From positions 168,271-232,270 of the forward strand of contig NZ_JMPJ01000064.1 in the NCBI RefSeq assembly GCF_000735345.1: a DNA stretch of 64,000 nt, written 5' to 3'. The stretch comes from Ewingella americana ATCC 33852. Lineage in GTDB: Bacteria > Pseudomonadota > Gammaproteobacteria > Enterobacterales > Enterobacteriaceae. The notes below the pieces were generated by a model, which had not been told where the DNA came from, ran no database searches, and worked only from the letters and a program-made list of their open reading frames with translations. This document shows positions 57,892 to 64,000 of this stretch, piece after piece (position 1 is the first letter of the stretch; the number at the start of each line of letters is the position of its first letter). The position numbers and the translations under genes were made by a program.

Positions 57892-58311
57892 ATGAATACG
57901 ATTTGTCCATCATGTCAGGCCACTAATCGCCTGCCAGAGGATCGTATCAATGACGGCGCTAAGTGTGGCCGATGCGGCCATGCCCTATTCTCAGGCAGTG
58001 TGGTTCATGCAACTGCCAGTACGCTGGATAAATACCTGCAAGATGATCTGCCGGTAGTGATCGACTTCTGGGCCCCGTGGTGCGGCCCTTGCGTGAGCTT
58101 TGCGCCGATCTTCGAAGACGTCGCGCAGGAACGTGCCGGTAAAATCCGCTTCATTAAAGTCAATACTGAAGCCGAGCCGGAGCTGAGTGCGCGTTTTCGC
58201 ATCCGCAGCATTCCTACCATTATGGTATTCAATGAAGGCAAAATGGTCGACTCTCTGGGCGGTGCAATGCCCAAGACGCCTTTCAACAATTGGCTGAATG
58301 AATCATTGTAA
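57892..58311 (+). CDS. trxC: Thioredoxin 2 (TrxC)
   Basis: 139 aa from ATG 57892 (AGAGG site). It has an N-terminal zinc-finger part ([25 protein letters not shown], in pieces, with two CxxC pairs) and a thioredoxin domain with WAPWCGPC active site and the cis-Pro region RSIPTIMVF. In E. coli it is OxyR-controlled and works in oxidative stress. An upstream open extension to 57652 is not real. Divergent from yfiF and upstream of tapT, as in E. coli. Confidence 0.97.
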   Translation: MNTICPSCQATNRLPEDRINDGAKCGRCGHALFSGSVVHATASTLDKYLQDDLPVVIDFWAPWCGPCVSFAPIFEDVAQERAGKIRFIKVNTEAEPELSARFRIRSIPTIMVFNEGKMVDSLGGAMPKTPFNNWLNESL

Positions 58312-58440
58312 CGCATAAGTCAGAATTAAGCCCTGACCAATGGCCTGCTGATGCGGGCCATTGGCTTTTATACTGACAAGAACCTACCACTTGCGGGCAA
58401 CGGCGATTAGAATAGCCGGTTTTCCACCCGCGGAATGCTT

Positions 58441-59145
58441 ATGTCAGACAATGCCGTTCTTCGCCTGCGTGCGCAGCGTTTAGCTCAATCTACTCGTCCC
58501 TTTCTGGCGCGCGGCTCGCGGGCTATTCGCTGCCAGTCTTGCCTGCTGCCTAAACGCAACTGCATCTGCGCCACGCGCGAGACTCATCAGGCCACCAGCC
58601 GCTTCTGCTTGGTGATGTTCGACACCGAACCGATGAAGCCGAGCAATACCGGGCGATTGATCGCGGACGTGCTGCCTGATACTCAAGCCTTTATGTGGTC
58701 GCGCACTGAAACCGATCCGGCCTTGCTGGAAGCCATCGCAGACCCAACGCGCCAGGCTTACGTGGTGTTCCCGGCCTCCTTCGCCCAGCCTCCGCGTCAG
58801 GTATTTACTGAGATCCCACCAGACAGTAAGCCGCCGCTATTTATCATGCTCGACGGCACTTGGACCGAAGCGCGCAAGATGTTCCGCAAAAGTCCTTATC
58901 TGGATCATCTCCCAGTCTTCTCGCTTGATGTGAGTGCTAGCTCCGACTACATCCTGCGCGAAGCCTCGCGCCCGGAGCTGCACTGCACGGTGGAAGTGGC
59001 GGCGGCGGCACTAGAAAAAGCCGGAGACCTCGCAGCCTCGGCGGGCCTTTCGCGCCACTTTACCCACTTCCGCACCCAATATTTAGCCGGAAAACCTCAT
59101 CATCCGGTGCACCAACTCACAGCAAAAGAGCCGGAAAGCTTCTAG
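58441..59145 (+). CDS. tapT: tRNA-uridine aminocarboxypropyltransferase TapT (DTW domain)
   Basis: 234 aa from ATG 58441. YfiP/TapT makes acp3U47 in tRNA. The Cys-rich N-terminus CQSCLLPKRNCICA and the DTW-type motif LDGTWTEARKMFRKSPYLDHLP (D-x-T-W) define the family. The 3' end is 32 bases before patZ, so the two are probably co-transcribed, as in E. coli. Confidence 0.93.
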   Translation: MSDNAVLRLRAQRLAQSTRPFLARGSRAIRCQSCLLPKRNCICATRETHQATSRFCLVMFDTEPMKPSNTGRLIADVLPDTQAFMWSRTETDPALLEAIADPTRQAYVVFPASFAQPPRQVFTEIPPDSKPPLFIMLDGTWTEARKMFRKSPYLDHLPVFSLDVSASSDYILREASRPELHCTVEVAAAALEKAGDLAASAGLSRHFTHFRTQYLAGKPHHPVHQLTAKEPESF

Positions 59146-59177
59146 AATCAAAAGCATCACGGATTTGAGGAAAGAGA

Positions 59178-61856
59178 ATGAGCCAGCGTGGACTAGAAGC
59201 CTTACTAAGACCTAAATCCATTGCGGTATTAGGGGCGAGCGACAAGCCGGGCCGCGCCGGGTATCTGATGATGCGCAATCTGCTGAATGGCGGCTTTAAC
59301 GGGCCAGTCCTGCCAGTCACTCCGGCCTACCGCGCGGTGTGCGGCGTGCTGGCTTATGTCGATGTCGCCAGCCTGCCCATTACGCCAGATTTAGCCATTC
59401 TCTGCACCCGCGCCGAGCGCAACCTCGCGCTGCTCGAACAGTTGGGCGAGCGCGGCTGCAAGACGGTGATCATCCTCTCTTCGCATTCCCAGCAATTTAC
59501 TGAACTCAAAGCCTGTGCCCAACGTTACGCCATGCGCCTGCTCGGGCCGAATAGCCTTGGGATACTCGCTCCGTGGCAAAGGCTCAATGCCAGCTTCTCG
59601 CCGGTGCCAATCCTGCCCGGCAAACTGGCATTTATCTCCCAGTCGGCCGCCGTGGCAAACACCATTCTCGACTGGGCGCAGCAGCGCTCGGTAGGCTTCT
59701 CCTACTTTATTTCTCTTGGCGACAGCCTCGACATTGATGTCGACGACCTGCTGGATTTCTTAGCCCGAGACAGCAAAACCAGCGCCATTTTGCTCTATCT
59801 GGAGCACGTCAGCGACGCCCGGCGCTTCCTGTCAGCTTCGCGCAGTGCTTCGCGCAACAAACCGATTCTGGTGATCAAAAGCGGCCGCAGCACGCAGGCG
59901 CAGAAATTGCTCAATAGCCCGCTCAGTCTGGACGTGGCGTATGACGCGGCCATTCAGCGCGCGGGCTTGCTACGCGTGCAGGACACCCACGAGCTGTTCT
60001 CCGCCGTAGAGACCCTGAGCCACATGCATCCGCTGCGAGGTGAGCGCTTGCTTATCGTCAGCAATGGCGCTGCTCCGGCGGCCATGGCACTCGACCAGCT
60101 ATTGGCGCGCAATGGCAAACTGGCGGCTCTTGGCGAAGAGACTCAGGCCGCACTTCGCGCCGCGTTGCCACAGAGCATCTCCATATCTAACCCTCTGGAC
60201 CTGCATGATGACGCCACACCCGAGCGTTATCAGTCAGTGCTCACTTCGCTGTTAGACAGCAACGACTATGACGCCCTGCTGGTCATCCATGCCCCAAGCG
60301 CTGCCGCGCACGGCACGGTGACGGCAGAGCGGCTGATTGCCACCATGAAAGGCCATTCGCGCGGCAAGCGCGTGACCCTGCTGACCAACTGGTGCGGCGA
60401 ATACTCTTCACAAGAGGCTCGCAGGCTGTTCACTGAGGCGGGTATCCCGACTTATCGCACTCCAGAAGGCACGGTCACGGCCTTTATGCACATGGTGGAA
60501 TACCGCCGCAACCAAAAGCAGCTGAAAGAGACGCCTTCCCTGCCCGTCGGGTTGCAGCAAAACACCGATGAGGCACACAGGTTAATCACTCAGGCGCTGG
60601 CCGAGGGGGCAACTCAGCTGGATACCCATGAAGTTCGCACCATTTTGCATGCTTACGGCATGGAGGTGCTGCCAACCTGGATTGCCAGTGACAGCGCCGA
60701 GGCGGTGCATATTGCCGGGCAAGTGGGCTATCCGGTGGCGCTGAAGCTGCGCTCTCCTGATATTCCGCATAATTCCGAGGTTCAGGGAGTTATGCTCTAT
60801 TTGCGTACCGCAAGTGAAGTCGAGCAGGCGGCCAACGCCATTTTCGATCGCGCCAAACAGGTTTTCCCGCAGGCAAGAATCCACGGTTTGTTAGTACAAA
60901 CTATGGCTAACCGCCCCGGCTCCCAAGAGTTGCGAATTGTGGTTGAGCAAGACGCGGTGTTCGGCCCGCTGATTATGCTTGGTGAAGGCGGCAGTGAATG
61001 GCGGCCCGAAAAGCAGGCGGCGGTGGCGCTTCCTCCTCTCAATCAGGCGCTGGCGCGCTATCTGGTGCTGCAAGCAGTGAAAGGCGGCAAAGTGCGGGCG
61101 CACAACGTCTCAAGGCCGCTGGATATCCCCGCGCTCAGCCAGCTGCTGGTCAAAGTGTCCAACCTGATTGTCGACTGCCCGCAGATAACCCGGCTGGAGA
61201 TCCACCCGCTGCTGGCTTCCGGCGATGAACTGAATCTGCTGGATGTCACACTCCAACTCAGCAACGTCAATGATAACGGGCAATCCAGACTGGCGATTCG
61301 CCCTTATCCTCAAGAGCTGGAAGAGTGGGTTACATTGAAAGATGGCTCAGGCTGCCAGTTCAGGCCAATCCTGCCCGAAGATGAGCCACTGCTAAAAGCC
61401 TTTATCCTCAAGGTGACCAAAGAAGATCTCTATTATCGCTACTTCAGCGAGATCAACGAGTTTACCCACGAAGATTTAGCCAACATGACCCAAATCGACT
61501 ACGATCGGGAGATGGCTTTCGTGGCGGTAAGAGATTTTGATGAAAAATCTGAAATCATTGGCGTGACCCGCGCGGTATCCGATCCCGACAATATTGATGC
61601 CGAATTCTCCGTGCTGGTTCGCTCAGATCTCAAGGGACTTGGCCTTGGCAGACGCCTGCTCGAAAAGATGATCATTTACACCACAGAGCACGGAATACAG
61701 CGCCTTACGGGCATCACGATGCCCAATAATCAGGGCATGGTGGCACTGGCGAGAAAGCTAGGTTTTGAGGTGGATATCCAATTGCAGGACGGCATCGTTA
61801 ATCTCACGCTGGGCCTGAATTCTAGCCATAACCTCGCCGCTGAAGGCCATAAATAG
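59178..61856 (+). CDS. patZ: Protein lysine acetyltransferase PatZ (Pka)
   Basis: 892 aa. The N-terminal ~700 residues resemble ADP-forming acyl-CoA synthetase: CoA-binding LRPKSIAVLGASDKPGRAGY, ligase-CoA parts with FISQSAAVANTILDWA, and an ATP-grasp-like region (GYPVALKLRSPDIPHNSEVQGV). The last ~160 residues are a GNAT domain (FILKVTKEDLYYRYFSEINE and LVRSDLKGLGLGRRLLEKM with the acetyl-CoA loop). PatZ acetylates and silences acetyl-CoA synthetase and other enzymes. Family length in E. coli is 886 aa. Confidence 0.97.
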   Translation: MSQRGLEALLRPKSIAVLGASDKPGRAGYLMMRNLLNGGFNGPVLPVTPAYRAVCGVLAYVDVASLPITPDLAILCTRAERNLALLEQLGERGCKTVIILSSHSQQFTELKACAQRYAMRLLGPNSLGILAPWQRLNASFSPVPILPGKLAFISQSAAVANTILDWAQQRSVGFSYFISLGDSLDIDVDDLLDFLARDSKTSAILLYLEHVSDARRFLSASRSASRNKPILVIKSGRSTQAQKLLNSPLSLDVAYDAAIQRAGLLRVQDTHELFSAVETLSHMHPLRGERLLIVSNGAAPAAMALDQLLARNGKLAALGEETQAALRAALPQSISISNPLDLHDDATPERYQSVLTSLLDSNDYDALLVIHAPSAAAHGTVTAERLIATMKGHSRGKRVTLLTNWCGEYSSQEARRLFTEAGIPTYRTPEGTVTAFMHMVEYRRNQKQLKETPSLPVGLQQNTDEAHRLITQALAEGATQLDTHEVRTILHAYGMEVLPTWIASDSAEAVHIAGQVGYPVALKLRSPDIPHNSEVQGVMLYLRTASEVEQAANAIFDRAKQVFPQARIHGLLVQTMANRPGSQELRIVVEQDAVFGPLIMLGEGGSEWRPEKQAAVALPPLNQALARYLVLQAVKGGKVRAHNVSRPLDIPALSQLLVKVSNLIVDCPQITRLEIHPLLASGDELNLLDVTLQLSNVNDNGQSRLAIRPYPQELEEWVTLKDGSGCQFRPILPEDEPLLKAFILKVTKEDLYYRYFSEINEFTHEDLANMTQIDYDREMAFVAVRDFDEKSEIIGVTRAVSDPDNIDAEFSVLVRSDLKGLGLGRRLLEKMIIYTTEHGIQRLTGITMPNNQGMVALARKLGFEVDIQLQDGIVNLTLGLNSSHNLAAEGHK

Positions 61857-61970
61857 GCAAAACATACGCACAATGGGGATTACTAATGGTATTATCGACC
61901 GATTGTGCGGTGTACATGTTCTGTCTGTACCGCTATCGCTATTACCTAAAGAGAGAAGAAGCGCACTGTG

Positions 61971-63326
61971 ATGTTGTCAAAATTTAAACGTAATAAACAT
62001 CAACAACACCTTGCTCAACTGCCAAAACTCCCCCAAACGGTTGACGCTGTACAGACGCTGTACTGCCCAACGGATTTCCGCACAACGCTGCTCGAGGCGA
62101 TTGCCCAAGCAACTCAACGGATTTATCTGGCCGCGCTGTATCTTGAAAATGATGACGGTGGTCGGGATGTTCTGTCAGCACTCTATGCTGCAAAACAACT
62201 AAGGCCTGAGCTAGAAATTTGTATCCTGGTCGACTGGCACCGCGCACAGCGTGGGCGTATCGGCGCTGCGGCGTCGAATACCAATGCCGACTGGTATTGC
62301 AGCATGGCACAGCAGCATCCTGATGTTCTGGTGCCAATTTATGGCGTTCCGGTTAACACTCGCGAAGCTTTAGGCGTTCTGCATCTCAAAGGTTTTGTCG
62401 TCGATGACCGCGTTATCTACAGCGGCGCCAGCCTCAATGATGTCTATCTGCACCGTCACGCCAAATACCGTTATGACCGTTACCATCTGATCACCAATGC
62501 CTCCTTGGCCGATTCCATGGTCGACTTTATGAAGAAGTCGATTCTCTCTGCCAGCGCGGTGCAACGCCTTGATCGCCAAGATCGTCCAAAAAGCATTGAG
62601 ATTAAAAACGAAACTCGCCAGTTCAGGCAGTCACTCAAAGACAGTAGCTATCACTTTACCGGCACGGCGGGTAATGATGAGCTGACGGTGACACCAATGG
62701 TGGGCTTGGGTAAGCAAAACTCGCTTAACCGCACTATTCACCATCTGATGGCCAGTGCCGAGCAAAAACTGACGCTCTGCACCCCCTATTTCAATATGCC
62801 AGCCCTGCTCGCTCGGAACATCGTCGCCCTGCTGCGCCGAGGTAAACAGGTCGAGATTATCGTCGGTGATAAAACGGCTAACGACTTCTATATCCCGCAG
62901 GATCAGCCATTTAAAATCATCGGCGCGCTGCCATATCTGTATGAAATCAACCTGCGTCGATTCCTCAGCCGCCTACAGCGCTTTGTCGACAGCGGCCAGC
63001 TGATTATTCGTCTGTGGAAAGACGGCGATAACAGCTACCACTTAAAAGGCATGTGGGTTGATGATCGCTGGCAGCTGATCACCGGTAACAACCTCAATCC
63101 GCGCGCTTGGCGTCTGGACTTAGAGAACGCCATTCTGATCCATGACCCGCATCGCGAGATGGTGGTGCAGCGCTCCAAAGAGCTGGATGAGATCCGCGAG
63201 CACACCCATATTGTTTCTCATTATATGGAATTGGAAAGTATCCCTAACTATCCAATCAAAGTTCGTAAGCTTATTAGGCGTTTACGCCGGATTCGAATCG
63301 ACAGATTAATTAGCCGAATTTTGTGA
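61971..63326 (+). CDS. pssA: CDP-diacylglycerol-serine O-phosphatidyltransferase (PssA)
   Basis: 451 aa from ATG 61971, the E. coli length (a GTG just before also opens the frame). Makes phosphatidylserine from CDP-diacylglycerol and serine, the first step to phosphatidylethanolamine. It is a phospholipase-D-superfamily protein with two HKD boxes, VLHLKGFVVDD (about 130-140) and YHLKGMWVDD (about 353-362). Basic C-terminus VRKLIRRLRRIRIDRLISRIL, used for membrane or ribosome contact. Followed by a terminator and yfiM as in E. coli. Confidence 0.98.
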   Translation: MLSKFKRNKHQQHLAQLPKLPQTVDAVQTLYCPTDFRTTLLEAIAQATQRIYLAALYLENDDGGRDVLSALYAAKQLRPELEICILVDWHRAQRGRIGAAASNTNADWYCSMAQQHPDVLVPIYGVPVNTREALGVLHLKGFVVDDRVIYSGASLNDVYLHRHAKYRYDRYHLITNASLADSMVDFMKKSILSASAVQRLDRQDRPKSIEIKNETRQFRQSLKDSSYHFTGTAGNDELTVTPMVGLGKQNSLNRTIHHLMASAEQKLTLCTPYFNMPALLARNIVALLRRGKQVEIIVGDKTANDFYIPQDQPFKIIGALPYLYEINLRRFLSRLQRFVDSGQLIIRLWKDGDNSYHLKGMWVDDRWQLITGNNLNPRAWRLDLENAILIHDPHREMVVQRSKELDEIREHTHIVSHYMELESIPNYPIKVRKLIRRLRRIRIDRLISRIL

Positions 63327-63337
63327 TCCGCTATACT

Positions 63338-63368
63338 AAAAGCCTGATCGATGTGATCAGGCTTTTTT
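63338..63368 (+). terminator. Terminator after pssA
   Basis: Stem AAAAGCCTGATC / GATCAGGCTTTT, loop GATGT, T-rich tail, directly before the yfiM ribosome site. Confidence 0.9.
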
Positions 63369-63387
63369 TATGTCAGGAATATCAGTC

Positions 63388-63735
63388 ATGAAGCTCTTGC
63401 TCTCACGCTTACCTGCTATAGCTCTCCTTTCTCCACTGCTACTTTGCTCCGGCTGTAGCCACTACGCTAATGACAGCTGGACAGGTAAAGACAAAGCCCA
63501 ACATTTTATGAGTTCTGCGATCTTAGCCGCTGCGGGAACCTCCTATGGCGAACGTCAGGGTTGGAATGATGCCAAGAGCCGCTCTTTCGGGCTGCTATTT
63601 TCAGTCGGATTAGGTGCTGGGAAAGAGCTTTATGACAGCCGAGAGGCAGGAACCGGATGGAGTTGGAAAGATTTCGCCTGGGATATTGCCGGTGCAGCCG
63701 CAGGCTATGGGGCTTATCAGGCGATTCATAATTAG
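63388..63735 (+). CDS. yfiM: YfiM family lipoprotein
   Basis: 115 aa from ATG 63388 (AGGAA site). The signal peptide ends in a lipobox LLLCSGC (Cys about residue 23). The mature part [20 protein letters not shown], then [30 protein letters not shown] is the YfiM/DUF2279 signature. An outer-membrane-associated lipoprotein of unknown role. Same position after pssA as in E. coli. Confidence 0.93.
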   Translation: MKLLLSRLPAIALLSPLLLCSGCSHYANDSWTGKDKAQHFMSSAILAAAGTSYGERQGWNDAKSRSFGLLFSVGLGAGKELYDSREAGTGWSWKDFAWDIAGAAAGYGAYQAIHN

Positions 63736-63800
63736 AATTTAATCATCTCACTATCTATATATATCAATGGTATAGAAGAAGTCGTCCAGTTTATGATCCA

Positions 63801-63884
63801 GTGGCTTAACAACAGCGCGGGTTGATCCATAAGCCACAAAGCAAGAAGCCCCTTCGCTCGTCAGAGCAAGGGGGCTTTTTTTGT
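63801..63884 (+). terminator. Inverted repeat and terminator after yfiM
   Basis: GTGGCTTA (63801-63808) pairs with TAAGCCAC (63830-63837). A stem AAGCCCC...GCTC / GAGC...GGGGGCTT with a T7 tail (63845-63884) follows. The terminator can serve yfiM; the hairpin pair could alternatively be a small RNA. Confidence 0.6.
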
Positions 63885-63910
63885 ACTTTGTCGTTTCCCA
63901 CATAGCAAAA

Positions 63911-63962
63911 TAACCCAGCCTTTCAGCTGAGGTTTTCTACTTTATTTGATGCCTGGCAGGTG
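63911..63962 (-). other. Probable downstream edge of an rRNA operon (5S-like end and terminator)
   Basis: On the minus strand the sequence reads CTGCCAGGCATCAAATAAAG, like the 3' end of 5S rRNA and its trailer in enterobacterial rrn operons. A hairpin (AACCTCAGC / GCTGGGTT) and TATTTT follow. In E. coli, rrnG lies just beyond yfiM and kgtP in this same orientation. The bases further right (63963-64000) do not match 5S, so only the trailer is supported. Confidence 0.35.
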
Positions 63963-64000
63963 ATGAACCACTGCGTGCTTCACCCTGCGGGCCGTTGCTA

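Overview
The window is a 64 kb piece of an enterobacterial chromosome. Most of it is single-copy core genes whose products are close to their Escherichia coli counterparts (NadB, SrmB, GrcA, Ung, GrpE, NadK, RecN, SmpB, tmRNA, NrdHIEF, ProVWX, EmrRAB, TrxC, PatZ, PssA). Gene content and the moderately GC-rich composition suggest a non-Escherichia member of Enterobacterales, perhaps in the Yersiniaceae or Hafniaceae (Rahnella, Rouxiella or Ewingella-like). The genus cannot be fixed from the sequence alone.

Layout. 1-4.1 kb: nadB 3' end, trmN6, srmB, grcA, ung. 4.1-9.8 kb: grpE, nadK, recN, bamE, rnfH-ratA, smpB and ssrA (tmRNA), with a heat-shock promoter at grpE, two LexA boxes at recN and two FNR boxes at grcA. 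9.8-16.45 kb: an AT-rich, decayed P4-like integrative element in the 3' end of ssrA. It has a broken tyrosine integrase, a SIR2-like gene (candidate anti-phage NADase), an Ogr/Delta-like zinc-finger ORF, a primase remnant and a large gene with a HEPN-like motif. Inverted integrase-arm-like repeats lie at both ends, and a degenerate copy of the ssrA end marks a possible right boundary. 16.7-31.5 kb: variable metabolic and stress genes, including an unknown gene pair, two amino-acid binding proteins without permeases, acetyltransferases, fosA, ada, an M20 amidohydrolase with a LysR regulator, a PhzF-like gene, an N-hydroxylating monooxygenase, a CYTH protein, ygaC, an MFS pump and ygaM.

31.6-43.6 kb: a MocR regulator opposite an AhpD-like gene, the class Ib ribonucleotide reductase operon nrdHIEF with a NrdR-like box, an ABC1/UbiB-family kinase, and a 2-hydroxycarboxylate transporter divergent from a CitAB/DcuSR-like two-component system. 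43.6-48.8 kb: the osmoregulated proU operon with a conserved promoter and two tandem, diverged proX genes. 48.9-56.4 kb: LysR, a ygaY-like MFS transporter, and an emrR-OMF-emrA-emrB operon carrying its own outer-membrane channel lipoprotein. 56.5-64 kb: yfiF, trxC, tapT, patZ, pssA, yfiM, and then what looks like the downstream edge of a ribosomal RNA operon on the minus strand.

Compared with E. coli, the block grpE...emrB sits between ung and yfiF, which are neighbours in E. coli. The two junctions are therefore rearrangement breakpoints between the lineages. The most interesting accessory content is the ssrA element, where two candidate defence genes (SIR2-like and HEPN-like) outlast the decayed mobility genes, followed by the duplicated proX and the emr operon with a built-in channel.
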